A DNA stretch of 33,670 nt, taken from positions 1-33,670 of the forward strand of contig JABAAT010000037.1 of NCBI GenBank assembly GCA_014238615.1, read 5' to 3'. Numbering within the stretch: position 1 is the stretch's first letter; each line of letters starts with the position of its first letter. Made by a program: the position numbers and the translations under genes. Under the pieces are notes generated by a model, which saw only the letters and a list, made by a program, of their open reading frames with translations, ran no database searches and was not told where the DNA came from. Below, piece after piece: positions 8,802 through 16,707 of the stretch. The stretch comes from Gammaproteobacteria bacterium (GTDB lineage: Bacteria; Pseudomonadota; Gammaproteobacteria; Porifericomitales; Porifericomitaceae).

Positions 8802-10084
8802 AGTCTCTGCAGATCCACCCCGTCCGGAAGCTCCGCGCGCGGCAACACCGACTTCACGTCAAACACGACTCCCACTCCCCCCTCCAACAGGGAGCTCACT
8901 CCGACCCAACCGGCCTCCCGAAAAACACGATGCGGAACGGCCAACACCACCGCGTTGGCAGGGCGCAAGGCGGTACGCTCCAGGAGGCGCAAGCCATATT
9001 CTTCGTGGACGGCCTCGGCATCCGCGAGCGGATCATGCAATTGCACCTCCACCCCGAAGGAGGCCAATTCCCGGGCCAGCTCCGCGACCCGCGTATTACG
9101 CGCGTCCGGCACATCTTCCTTGAAGGAAAAGCCGAGCACCGTGACACGCGCACCGCGCACCCGTTCCCCGGCCAGCACCAGGCGTTTTGCGACCATGCGC
9201 GCCACGTACACGCCGATGGAATCGTTGACCCCCCGTCCGGCCAGGATGACGCGCGGCACATAATCATTCAGGCGCGCCTTGTGCGTGAGGTAATAAGGAT
9301 CCACGCCGATACAATGCCCTCCCACCAGGCCCGGCGAGAACGGCAGGAAATTCCACTTGGTGGCCGCCGCCTCCAGCACATCCCCGGTATCCAGTTCCAG
9401 GGTCCGGCAGATCAGCGCCACCTCGTTCATCAGGGCGATATTCAGATCGCGTTGCGTATTCTCCACGACCTTGGCCGCCTCGGCCACACGGATGGACGGC
9501 GCCCGGTGAATACCGGCCCGCACCACCCGGGCGTAAAGGGCGGCCACCTGCTCCAGGGTCCGCGCATCGCGGGCCGCCACCACTTTCACGGTGTTTTCCA
9601 GGTTGTGCTCACTATCCCCCGGATTAACGCGCTCGGGTGAATAAGCGACATGGAAATCCCTGTCGGCACACAGACCGGAGGCCTGCTCCAGCATGGGCAG
9701 ACATTCCTCTTCAGTGGCCCCGGGATAGACGGTGGATTCATAAACCACGATGGCACCGTGCCGCAAACGAGCGCCCAATGTCTCGGAGGCGATGCGCAAC
9801 CGCCCCAGGTCCGGCTCACGCGTGGCGGTGATAGGTGTCGGCACTGCCACGATATGGAAATCAGCTTCCTCCAGGCAGGCGGCATCCGCGCTGAGCGAAT
9901 CCCGCAGCGTTGCCAGCTGCTCCGGCGACGTGATCCCGGAACGATCCCGGCCGTCCCGTAATTCCGCCACGCGCCGCGTATTCACATCGAAACCGATGAC
10001 GCGGTTTTCCTTGGCGAAAGCAAGCAACAGGGGCAACCCCACGTAGCCAAGACCGACCACCGAAATGCAACGTTCCGTGATCAT
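8798..10084 (-). CDS. tviB: Nucleotide-sugar dehydrogenase, TviB/WbpO type
   Basis: A 428-residue UDP-glucose/GDP-mannose dehydrogenase-family enzyme. The NAD Rossmann motif GLGYVGLP is at 11-18, VPTP at 81-84, YSPERVNPG at 148-156, and the catalytic Cys258 lies in GGHCIGVDPYYLTHKA. That last signature and the overall length are typical of the TviB/WbpO branch, which oxidises UDP-GlcNAc or UDP-GalNAc to the uronic acid for capsule or O-antigen. No glycosyltransferase, epimerase or transport gene adjoins it, so it is an orphan here. Its stop overlaps that of yhdP through the shared tetranucleotide CTAA. It starts 144 nt beyond the 3' end of tRNA-Glu and could share that transcript. The exact substrate cannot be set from sequence. 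Confidence 0.88.
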   Translation of the reverse strand: MITERCISVVGLGYVGLPLLLAFAKENRVIGFDVNTRRVAELRDGRDRSGITSPEQLATLRDSLSADAACLEEADFHIVAVPTPITATREPDLGRLRIASETLGARLRHGAIVVYESTVYPGATEEECLPMLEQASGLCADRDFHVAYSPERVNPGDSEHNLENTVKVVAARDARTLEQVAALYARVVRAGIHRAPSIRVAEAAKVVENTQRDLNIALMNEVALICRTLELDTGDVLEAAATKWNFLPFSPGLVGGHCIGVDPYYLTHKARLNDYVPRVILAGRGVNDSIGVYVARMVAKRLVLAGERVRGARVTVLGFSFKEDVPDARNTRVAELARELASFGVEVQLHDPLADAEAVHEEYGLRLLERTALRPANAVVLAVPHRVFREAGWVGVSSLLEGGVGVVFDVKSVLPRAELPDGVDLQRL

Positions 10085-10227
10085 GCCGGCCGCCAGCGCA
10101 CACCGCGCATCCTGTATTCCAGGGAGTGGTTTTTGCTTGTGCTATTGATTGCTATTTCTGCAAAATGCTTCGCGGAATGAGTGCATCACGAATCAAGCGG
10201 TGCAGACCTGTCGTGCGCACGGCAAGA

Positions 10228-10303
10228 TGGCGTCCCCAGGGGGATTTGAACCCCCGTTGCCGCCTTGAAAGGGCGGTGTCCTGGGCCTCTAGACGATGGG
10301 GAC
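10228..10303 (-). tRNA. tRNA-Glu (TTC)
   Basis: On the minus strand the gene starts GTCCCC, and the D-arm holds TCTAGAGGCCCAGGAC. The anticodon arm CCGCC-CTTTCAA-GGCGG gives anticodon TTC. The T-arm is CGGGGGTTCAAATCCCCC, and the acceptor end GGGGAC-G-CCA has an encoded CCA. Length is 76 nt. It follows tRNA-Ala(GGC) on the same strand and presumably belongs to the same transcript, beside the gltX gene that would charge it. Confidence 0.97.
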
Positions 10304-10361
10304 AAAACGGTGTGTGCTAAAAACCCAGACGCTGGGAGCACTCTGAAAGTGCAGGGAAGAC

Positions 10362-10437
<76 letters not shown>

Positions 10438-10490
10438 AGGTACGCGAAACCGCGTGACGGCAATGCCAATCGGGCACCGTCCGGCTGCTC

Positions 10491-10519
10491 ATTCTAGGGG
10501 ATTCCGAATGGAATTCCAA
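10491..10519 (-). promoter_or_regulatory. Promoter of the tRNA-Ala/Glu operon
   Basis: On the minus strand TTGGAA (10519-10514), a 17 bp spacer and TAGAAT (10496-10491) form a good sigma-70 promoter. A G+C-containing discriminator (GAGCAGCC) follows, as is common for stable-RNA promoters. Predicted transcription starts about 45-50 nt before mature tRNA-Ala. Confidence 0.65.
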
Positions 10520-10576
10520 GCGTGCGGAAAAGCCCGCCCCCAGTCCGGCGCACCATGCGGCGACCGTTCGCCATGC

Positions 10577-10592
10577 TGTTATAGTGTGCTGA
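10577..10592 (+). promoter_or_regulatory. Extended -10 promoter giving leaderless gltX mRNA
   Basis: TGT-TATAGT is an excellent extended -10. The hexamer (10580-10585) ends 6 nt before the gltX ATG, so the usual start point falls on the A of the start codon at 10592. No Shine-Dalgarno is present upstream and no -35 is evident, as expected for an extended -10 promoter and a leaderless message. Confidence 0.6.
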
Positions 10593-12013
10593 TGATCCGC
10601 ACGCGCTTCGCGCCCAGCCCCACCGGCCCCCTGCATCTGGGCGGAGCCCGCACGGCGCTCTTCTCCTGGTTACACGCACGTCACCACGGCGGGCGCTTCA
10701 TCCTGCGCATTGAAGACACCGATCGGCAACGCTCCACAACCGCTTTTGAAAGCACCATCCTGGAGGCATTGCAATGGCTTGGTCTGCACGCCGATGAAGG
10801 ACCGTTCCGGCAGAGCGAGCGCGGCGAGCGCTACCGGGAAACCATGGAGCGGCTGTTGGCCGAAGGGCATGCCTACCGTTGTTACTGCACCCCGGGGGAA
10901 CTGGAGCAAATGCGTGCGCGTGCGATCCAGCGCGATGAGAAACCGCGCTACGATCGGAGCTGCCGGCAGGGTAGCGCCCGCGCCGGAAACGACCGCCCCC
11001 ACGTGTTGCGCTTCTGCAATCCATTGGACGGTGAATTGTGCATCGTGGACCAGGTACTGGGTGAACTCCGGTACCACAACAGGGAGCTGGACGACTTCAT
11101 CATCGCGCGGACCGACGGCAGCCCCACTTACAATTTCACGGTCGTGGTGGACGATATGGATATGGCTGTGACGGATGTCATCCGCGGCGCGGATCACATG
11201 AATAACACACCGCGCCAAGTCAATCTTTATCAAGCGCTGGGCTGGGAAACACCACGCTACGCGCATGTGCCGCTGATCCTCGGCACGGACAACGCCCCGC
11301 TCTCCAAGCGCCGCTCTGACACCGACATACTGCACCACCGCGACGCGGGTTACCTGCCGGAGGCGCTGCTGAACAGCCTGGCGCGCCTGGGCTGGTCATA
11401 TGGGGACCAGGAATTGTTTACCCCGGAAGAGCTGATCAGGCTCTTCCGGTTGGAACGGGTGCAGCGTTCCGCGGCGCGCTTCGACCCCGAAAAACTGCGC
11501 CATATCAACCGGCAACATCTGAAGCGTTCATCCAGCGACAAACTGTCCGCGGACCTGGTCAAACGCCTGCGCGCCCTGGACCTGGATCCGGGCGCGGGTC
11601 CGCCCCTGAACCGGCTTGTGGAAGTGCTGCGCGAGCGCTTCTGCACCCTGGGTGAAATGGCGGCGGCGGCCGAGTGCTACTACCGTGATCCCGAACACTA
11701 CGAGGCCGCGGCGGCCGCCCGCTTCCTGAACAATTCCGGCCTGGAGCATCTGCGCGCCTTGCAGCCGCGCCTGACCGCCCTGCACGATTGGCAGGCCCCC
11801 GCGTTACACGAACTCCTCAGCGCCACCGCGACTGAACTGCGGGTCGGCTTTGGCAAGCTGGCCCAACCTTTGAGGGTAGCGCTGTGCGGCAGCGCCGTTT
11901 CTCCACCCATTGACATCACGCTGTCCCTGCTTGGCAGAAAGTCCTGCCTGCGCCGCCTGCAGCGCGCCCTGCAGCAATGTGATCCAAAACGCGAAGAGGC
12001 AGGAGCCCCCTGA
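10592..12013 (+). CDS. gltX: Glutamyl-tRNA synthetase GltX
   Basis: Class I aminoacyl-tRNA synthetase charging tRNA-Glu; 473 residues, full length. The start is set at the ATG at 10592 by homology (MIRTRFAPSPTGPLHLGG). Family motifs are the HIGH equivalent HLGG at 15-18 and RIEDTD at 39-44. Zinc-site cysteines Cys97, Cys99 and Cys124 are seen, then DDFIIARTDGSPTYNF and IRGADHMNNTPRQ. The KMSKS equivalent PLSKR at 236-240 keeps the catalytic Lys but has Pro where KLSKR is commoner, and it is followed by RSDTD instead of HGA. The C-terminal anticodon-binding region is present. It is divergent from its tRNA-Glu substrate. The frame upstream of 10592 runs into the tRNA gene and is not coding. Confidence 0.95.
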   Translation: MIRTRFAPSPTGPLHLGGARTALFSWLHARHHGGRFILRIEDTDRQRSTTAFESTILEALQWLGLHADEGPFRQSERGERYRETMERLLAEGHAYRCYCTPGELEQMRARAIQRDEKPRYDRSCRQGSARAGNDRPHVLRFCNPLDGELCIVDQVLGELRYHNRELDDFIIARTDGSPTYNFTVVVDDMDMAVTDVIRGADHMNNTPRQVNLYQALGWETPRYAHVPLILGTDNAPLSKRRSDTDILHHRDAGYLPEALLNSLARLGWSYGDQELFTPEELIRLFRLERVQRSAARFDPEKLRHINRQHLKRSSSDKLSADLVKRLRALDLDPGAGPPLNRLVEVLRERFCTLGEMAAAAECYYRDPEHYEAAAAARFLNNSGLEHLRALQPRLTALHDWQAPALHELLSATATELRVGFGKLAQPLRVALCGSAVSPPIDITLSLLGRKSCLRRLQRALQQCDPKREEAGAP

Positions 12014-12028
12014 GACGGCTTGCACAGG

Positions 12029-12050
12029 GCCGCGGGCACTCACCCGCGGC
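12029..12050 (+). terminator. Hairpin after gltX
   Basis: GCCGCGGG-CACTCA-CCCGCGGC is a perfect 8 bp stem with a 6 nt loop, 15 nt after the gltX stop. Only a weak T-containing tail follows (AGTTGTCTTC), so it may be an inefficient intrinsic terminator or an mRNA-stabilising hairpin. Confidence 0.55.
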
Positions 12051-12090
12051 AGTTGTCTTCAGATGATGAAAACCGTAGAAAACTAAACAA

Positions 12091-12141
12091 TTATAGTTAT
12101 TATAGGTAACTATAGTATATTATATGGAGAACTATAGTATA
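12091..12141. promoter_or_regulatory. AT-rich block with ACTATAGT palindromes
   Basis: This strongly AT-rich block lies in GC-rich DNA upstream of the five-HTH gene. AACTATAGTATA occurs as a direct repeat at 12108-12119 and 12130-12141, 22 bp apart (about two helical turns). Each copy contains the perfect palindrome ACTATAGT. A related ATAGTTA at 12094-12100 pairs with TAACTAT at 12107-12113 as an inverted repeat. The TATAGT hexamers could also be -10 elements. This is a candidate promoter-operator, possibly for autoregulation by the downstream HTH protein; that link is inference. Confidence 0.5.
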
Positions 12142-12334
12142 GTGATACGGAAAACTTCGGCCAACGGATAACCGCTTTAAGGCGCTGATTCACCAGCGCC
12201 TCCTGGCAAGGATGAACAGCAACCGGTAAAGAGTGCCAAGGCGATAAAAGATAAAGACACTCGAGACTCTCACTCCATAATCTATTCCGGCATTTCGCAC
12301 TTTCTTTAAACCGATCACTCAAAAGGCATGTACC
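12142..12334 (+). promoter_or_regulatory. Leader of the five-HTH gene
   Basis: No ORF here is convincing. A hairpin GGCGCTG-ATTCAC-CAGCGCC lies at 12181-12200 with no T-run. A CATAAT at 12276-12281 is a possible second -10. AAAAGG at 12321-12326 is the ribosome-binding site, 8 nt before the ATG at 12335. If transcription starts at the AT-rich block, the leader is about 190 nt long. Confidence 0.4.
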
Positions 12335-13489
12335 ATGCGTTCAAATAAAATGACCTCCTTATCCACCTCTCGTCTTACCGGTAAAGGCATCGCCTCCCTG
12401 CGCAGGCGGAGCGGGCTCTCCGCCGCCAAGCTCGCCAAGCGCATCGGCGTCTCCGTCAATACCGTCTACCGTTGGGAAACTTCTAAATCCCCGATCAAAC
12501 TTCGGGCGCGCTCCCGCCACGCACTGGACGCACTGCCCGGGGGCTCCACCGGGCGGGCCTCCGCCCAAGCCCAAGGCCAATCCCAAGGCCAGGCCAAACG
12601 CGGCGGCACCTACAGCGGCAGGACCATCAGCGCACTGCGCAGGCAGAGCGGGTTCTCCGCAGCCAGGTTCGCCAGGCGCATCGGTGTCTCCGGCAATACC
12701 GTCTATCGTTGGGAAACCTCTAAATCCCCGATCAAACTACAGGCGCGCTCACGTCGCGCACTGGATGCACTGTCCGGGGGCTTCACCGGGCAGTCCTCTG
12801 CCCAAACCCAAAGCCAATCCCAAAGCCAGGCCCAAAGCCATCCCAAACGCGGCGGCGCTTACAGCGGCAGGACCATCAGCGCACTGCGCAAGCAGAGCGG
12901 TCTCTCCGCAGCCAAATTCGCCAGGCGCATCGGCGTCTCCGTCAATACCGTCTATCGTTGGGAAACCTCTAAATCCCCGATCAAACTCCGGGCGCTCTCC
13001 CGCCGCGCCTTGGATGCCATGCCTAGGGGCTCCACCGGGCGGCCCTCAGCCCAGACAAAGACCCAAAGCCATCCCAAACGCGGCAGCGCTTACAGCGGCA
13101 GGACCATCAGCGCACTGCGCAAGCAGAGCGGTCTCTCCGCAGCCAAATTCGCCAAGCGCATCGGCGTCTCCGTGAACACCGTCTATCGTTGGGAAACCTC
13201 TAAATCCCCGATCAAACTCCGGGCGCTCTCCCGCCGCGCCCTGGATACCATGCCCAAGGGCTCCACCGGGCGGCCCTCAGCTCAGACAAAGACCCAAAGC
13301 CATCCCAAGCGCAGCGGCACATACAGCGGCAAGACCATCAGCGCACTGCGCAGGCAGAGTGGACTCTCCGCAGCCAAATTCGCCAGGCGCATCGGTGTCT
13401 CCGTGAACACCGTCTATCGTTGGGAAGCCTCTCGATCCCCGATCAAGCTCCGGGCCCGATCCCTCCATGCCCTGCGCGCCCTGCAGTAA
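12335..13489 (+). CDS. Protein of five tandem XRE-type HTH domains
   Basis: A 384-residue, highly basic protein of unknown function. After 15 leader residues it consists of five near-identical units at 16-94, 95-177, 178-254, 255-331 and 332-384. Each unit is a roughly 52-residue XRE/Cro-type helix-turn-helix ending in ALDAL or a close variant. Units 1-4 end in a 25-31 residue linker rich in Gln, Ser, Thr, Lys and Arg; unit 5 has none. The recognition-helix segment SVNTVYRWE is the same in all five except Val to Gly in unit 2, so all should read the same or nearly the same DNA motif. Units 3 and 4 are both exactly 231 bp and differ at only about a dozen to fifteen bases by eye, implying recent duplication. 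Acidic residues are few. There is no sensor, oligomerisation or catalytic domain. A good Shine-Dalgarno supports the start. It could be a multivalent repressor or a nucleoid-architectural protein. Confidence 0.9.
   Translation: MRSNKMTSLSTSRLTGKGIASLRRRSGLSAAKLAKRIGVSVNTVYRWETSKSPIKLRARSRHALDALPGGSTGRASAQAQGQSQGQAKRGGTYSGRTISALRRQSGFSAARFARRIGVSGNTVYRWETSKSPIKLQARSRRALDALSGGFTGQSSAQTQSQSQSQAQSHPKRGGAYSGRTISALRKQSGLSAAKFARRIGVSVNTVYRWETSKSPIKLRALSRRALDAMPRGSTGRPSAQTKTQSHPKRGSAYSGRTISALRKQSGLSAAKFAKRIGVSVNTVYRWETSKSPIKLRALSRRALDTMPKGSTGRPSAQTKTQSHPKRSGTYSGKTISALRRQSGLSAAKFARRIGVSVNTVYRWEASRSPIKLRARSLHALRALQ
12380..13486 (+). repeat. Intragenic tandem repeat of 231-249 bp units
   Basis: Five in-frame DNA units start at 12380, 12617, 12866, 13097 and 13328, with lengths of 237, 249, 231, 231 and a terminal 159 bp. 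Similarity is high at the DNA level including synonymous sites, and highest between units 3 and 4. The length differences lie in the linker regions, for example in the runs of CAA/CAG-AGC codons of unit 2. Copy number is likely to vary by recombination. Confidence 0.9.
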
Positions 13490-13546
13490 AGCGGCGTCAC
13501 AACCCGAGTGAAAGGCATACCCGCGTGAGCGGCATTCAGGTGCAGC

Positions 13547-14926
13547 TCAGGATGCCTCGTCACGGGCTGCACGCACTTGGGCGGCGGCATTTCCAGTGTA
13601 GCTCTCCGGCGTGAGTGCCAGGAGTCGTTGCCGAGCCTCCCCGGGAAGCGGCAAGGCGCGGATGAAGCGTCGCAGATCCCCGGCTTTCACCTTCTCGCCG
13701 CCGCGGGTCAGTGCCTTGAGCTTTTCGTAGGGTTGCTCCAGGCCATAGCGTCGCATCACGGTCTGCACGGCTTCGGCCAGGACTTCCCAGGAATCACGTA
13801 GCTCGGCCCGCATGTTTTCCGGGTCGGCTTCTATGCGTTTCAGGCCGCGGCGACAGGCGTTGCAGGCCAGTAACAGGTGTCCCAGGGCCACCCCCAGGTT
13901 ACGCAGCGTGGTGGAGTCAGAAAGGTCCCGCTGCCAGCGTGATACCGGCAGGCTGCGGGCCAGGTGCTCAAGCAGGCTGATCGCAACCCCAAGGTTGCCC
14001 TCTGCCCGCTCAAAATGGATGGGGTTGACCTTATGCGGCATGGTGGATGAACCCACCTCACCGGGGTGCACCTGCTGGCGGAAATAGCCGAGTGCGATGT
14101 AGCCCCACAGATCGCGGCACAGGTCCAGAAGCACACCGGCACAGCGCACCAGAGCATGGCAGTATTCGGCGATCCAGTCATGCGGCTCGATCTGAGTGGT
14201 GCAGGAATTCCACTCCAGGCCCAGACGCTCTACAAAGTCCCGGCAGAGATGCGGCCAGTCACACTCCGGGTAAGCGGCCAGCAACGCGTTGTAGTTCCCC
14301 ACGGCGCCGTTCAGCTTACCCAGCGTCGGCACTGCCTTGAATGTCGCACACTGGCGGCGCAGGCGGCGCTCAAAGACCAGCAGTTCCTTGCCCAGGGTGG
14401 TGGGTGAGGCGGGCTGGCCATGGGTACGGGCCAGCATGGGGAGTTCAGCCCAGGTCCCGGCGCGCGTCGCCAGGTCATCCAACAGGCTTTGCAAGGCCGG
14501 CAGCAGCAGCACCGCCCGGGCCTCCCCGAGGGACAAGGCGTAAGCAAGGTTGTTGATGTCCTCGGAAGTGCAGCCAAAGTGCACGAACTCCAGCGTCTTC
14601 CCCAGGCGCGGGTGCCCGATCAAACGCTCCTTAAGGTAGTACTCCACGGCCTTCACGTCATGTTGCAGGCGGCCTTCAATTTCCTTGACGCGCGTTGCAG
14701 CCGCATCATCAAAATCCCCAGGCAAGGCACGCAGGAAGTCCTCGTCCTCCGGCCGCAACGGCGGCAATTCAGGCAGCGCGGCGTGCGCGACCAGGTGCCG
14801 CAGCCACTCCACCTCAACCCGCAGGCGCTGCCGGAACAGGGCCTTTTCGCTAAACAGGGCGGCCAGTTCCCAGCACTCACCGGCGTAACGTCCGTCCAGG
14901 GGGGAAAGTGCGTCCAGGGGACTCAT
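13547..14926 (-). CDS. purB: Adenylosuccinate lyase PurB
   Basis: Purine biosynthesis lyase acting on SAICAR and adenylosuccinate, releasing fumarate. From the ATG at 14926 it has 459 residues (E. coli 456). It resembles the E. coli form throughout: SPLDGRY near the start, HDVKAVEYYLKE, FVHFGCTSEDINNL, RTHGQPASPTT, the fumarase/aspartase signature GSSTMPHKVNP at about 292-302, SRWQRDLSDSTTLRNLG, and TVMRRYGLEQPYEKLK. The GSS serine is the expected catalytic base and the THGQP histidine the acid. An ATG at 14938 is an alternative start; neither has a clear Shine-Dalgarno. It follows tas by 67 nt on the same strand and probably shares its transcript. Confidence 0.95.
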   Translation of the reverse strand: MSPLDALSPLDGRYAGECWELAALFSEKALFRQRLRVEVEWLRHLVAHAALPELPPLRPEDEDFLRALPGDFDDAAATRVKEIEGRLQHDVKAVEYYLKERLIGHPRLGKTLEFVHFGCTSEDINNLAYALSLGEARAVLLLPALQSLLDDLATRAGTWAELPMLARTHGQPASPTTLGKELLVFERRLRRQCATFKAVPTLGKLNGAVGNYNALLAAYPECDWPHLCRDFVERLGLEWNSCTTQIEPHDWIAEYCHALVRCAGVLLDLCRDLWGYIALGYFRQQVHPGEVGSSTMPHKVNPIHFERAEGNLGVAISLLEHLARSLPVSRWQRDLSDSTTLRNLGVALGHLLLACNACRRGLKRIEADPENMRAELRDSWEVLAEAVQTVMRRYGLEQPYEKLKALTRGGEKVKAGDLRRFIRALPLPGEARQRLLALTPESYTGNAAAQVRAARDEAS

Positions 14927-14993
14927 GGGGACACTCATGTGGGTGCTGACGGACGCGACCGGGATACCCAGTGGAGGCGGACGGCGTCCCGGC

Positions 14994-16043
14994 TCAGGGG
15001 CAGGGGTTGGGATCGCCGAGGTGAATCCGCTCAATACCAGCCAGCACCTCATCCGACAGTTGCAGCCGCGCGCTGTCCAGATCGCTCTGCAGTTGTTCCA
15101 TGGAAGTGGCGCCTATGATCGTGCTGGTTAGAAAAGAACGTGAATGGACATAAGCCAAGGCCATTTGCGCGGGATCCAGGGAGTGCTCACGCGCCAGCTC
15201 AACATAGGACGCGACCGCCTGCTCGGCTCGTTCCCCCAGGTAGCGCTGGAACTGCTGGAACAAGCTCAGGCGGGCGCCCTCCGGACGGGCGCCGTTAAGA
15301 TACTTGCCGCTTAACACGCCGAAGCCCAGGGGCGAATAGGCAAGCAGTCCGGTCTGCTCGCGTTGGGCTATCTCGGCCAGGCCGATCTCAAAAGTGCGGT
15401 TCAGAAGGTTATATGGATTCTGGATGGAAACGATGCGCGGTAATCCCTCCCGTTCGGCGTAACGCAGGTATTCCAGGACACCCCAGGGAGTCTCGTTGCT
15501 GATCCCGATATAGCGGATCAGGCCCTCGCGTACCAACTTCTGGAGCGCCTGCAGGGTTTCCACAATGGGCACGCCGTCATTTCCCTCGGAACGCCTGTAG
15601 CCGAGTTCGCCGAAGAAGTTGGTCTTACGCTCCGGCCAGTGCATCTGGTAGAGGTCCAGGTAGTCGGTGCGCATGCGGCGCAGGCTGTCCTGCACGGCGC
15701 GGCGCAGATTCGGCAGATCCAGGCAGGCCTGACCGTCCCGCAGGTAGGGCAGCCAGGAGGCGCGTGCACTGGCCTTGCCTGCGAGTACCAGCTGGTCGCG
15801 TCCGCCGCGCGCCGCCAACCAAGTCCCAATATGCTCCTCGCTGCGGCCTTGAGTTTCGCTTCTTGGAGGCACCGGGTAAAGTTCGGCGGTATCGATAAAG
15901 TTGACACCGGCTTCCAGCGCCAAATCCAACTGGGCGTGCGCTTCCGCCTCGCTATTCTGCTCCCCCCAGGTCATGGTGCCCAGGCAAACGCGGCTTACCT
16001 CAGGGCCGTTCGCCCCCAGGCGCCGCGGCGGAGGAGCGGTCAC
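14994..16043 (-). CDS. tas: Tas-family NADP(H)-dependent aldo-keto reductase
   Basis: A 349-residue aldo-keto reductase closely matching E. coli Tas in order and spacing. It begins with LGTMTWGEQNSEAEAHAQLD. FIDTAELYPVPPRSETQGRSE supplies the catalytic Asp and Tyr, LVLAGK the catalytic Lys, and YQMHWPER the active-site His. IRYIGISNET, IQNPYNLLNR and the late IIGATSMEQL follow. Its physiological substrate is not established. The start is a GTG at 16043 that overlaps the stop of the peroxiredoxin gene (GTGA), so it is probably translated by coupling. It may share an operon with prx6 and purB. Confidence 0.93.
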   Translation of the reverse strand: MTAPPPRRLGANGPEVSRVCLGTMTWGEQNSEAEAHAQLDLALEAGVNFIDTAELYPVPPRSETQGRSEEHIGTWLAARGGRDQLVLAGKASARASWLPYLRDGQACLDLPNLRRAVQDSLRRMRTDYLDLYQMHWPERKTNFFGELGYRRSEGNDGVPIVETLQALQKLVREGLIRYIGISNETPWGVLEYLRYAEREGLPRIVSIQNPYNLLNRTFEIGLAEIAQREQTGLLAYSPLGFGVLSGKYLNGARPEGARLSLFQQFQRYLGERAEQAVASYVELAREHSLDPAQMALAYVHSRSFLTSTIIGATSMEQLQSDLDSARLQLSDEVLAGIERIHLGDPNPCP

Positions 16044-16672
16044 TCCGGATCCCTTACGACCCGGAAATAGGACTTCAAGGTGCGCCAGCCATCCGGAAAA
16101 CGCTTCTCGGCCTCCTCGTCGGAGAGCGACGGCAGGATAATCACGTCATCGCCCCGGCACCAGTTGACCGGAGTCGCCACCTTGTGCGAACTGGTGAGCT
16201 GCAGCGAATCGATAGCCCGCAGAAGTTCGTCAAAGTCACGCCCGGTGCTCGCCGGGTAGGTGAGCATAAGCCGTATCACTTTTTCCGAGTCAATCACGAA
16301 CACCGAGCGCACGGTCAGGGTGTCGCTGGCCTTGTGGTGAAGCATGCCATAGAGATTGGACACCTTCCGATCTTCATCGGCGATCATCGGGTAATTGGGC
16401 GCGTAGCCCTGTATTTCCCGGATATCCTCGGCCCACGCATGGTGATCCTCCAGGGAATCCACGCTCAAAGCGATGACTTTGACTCCACGCTGCTTAAACT
16501 TCGGTGCGAGACGCGCCATTTCACCCAGCTCGGTGGTGCACACCGGGGTGAAATCCTTGGGGTGTGAAAAAAACACCGCCCAGGTGCCACCGAGCCAATC
16601 ATGAAAATTGATCTTTCCTTCGGTGGTCTCCGCATCAAAATCGGGCGCTATATCTCCAAGTTGCAGGGCCAT
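16040..16672 (-). CDS. 1-Cys peroxiredoxin (Prx6 family)
   Basis: Thiol peroxidase reducing hydrogen peroxide and organic hydroperoxides; 210 residues, the usual Prx6/LsfA length. The peroxidatic Cys45 lies in SHPKDFTPVCTTELG, with Thr42 and the supporting PxxxT/SxxC pattern. The Prx6-type C-terminal extension contains KVATPVNWCRGDDVIILPS and the conserved end FPDGWRTLKSYFRVV. The ATG at 16672 is preferred (GAGG 10 nt upstream); the frame also has an upstream TTG at 16678. It is the first gene of a probable prx6-tas-purB transcript and divergent from pyrC. Confidence 0.95.
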   Translation of the reverse strand: MALQLGDIAPDFDAETTEGKINFHDWLGGTWAVFFSHPKDFTPVCTTELGEMARLAPKFKQRGVKVIALSVDSLEDHHAWAEDIREIQGYAPNYPMIADEDRKVSNLYGMLHHKASDTLTVRSVFVIDSEKVIRLMLTYPASTGRDFDELLRAIDSLQLTSSHKVATPVNWCRGDDVIILPSLSDEEAEKRFPDGWRTLKSYFRVVRDPE

Positions 16673-16707
16673 CGGCAATCATCCTCAGAAGCTTAGGTTT
16701 CGCGGCA

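Noticed and set aside
10592-12013. PLSKR in GltX as a broken KMSKS motif
   Set aside because: The catalytic Lys is kept, and as I recall Pro or other residues at the first position also occur in other bacterial GluRS, so it is probably functional.
12110-12322. 70-residue minus-strand ORF before the five-HTH gene
   Set aside because: No family resemblance, no ribosome-binding site, and it covers the AT-rich palindromic control region.
13521-13532. CCGC-GTGA-GCGG hairpin as terminator between the five-HTH gene and purB
   Set aside because: Stem of only 4 bp and no T-run on either strand.
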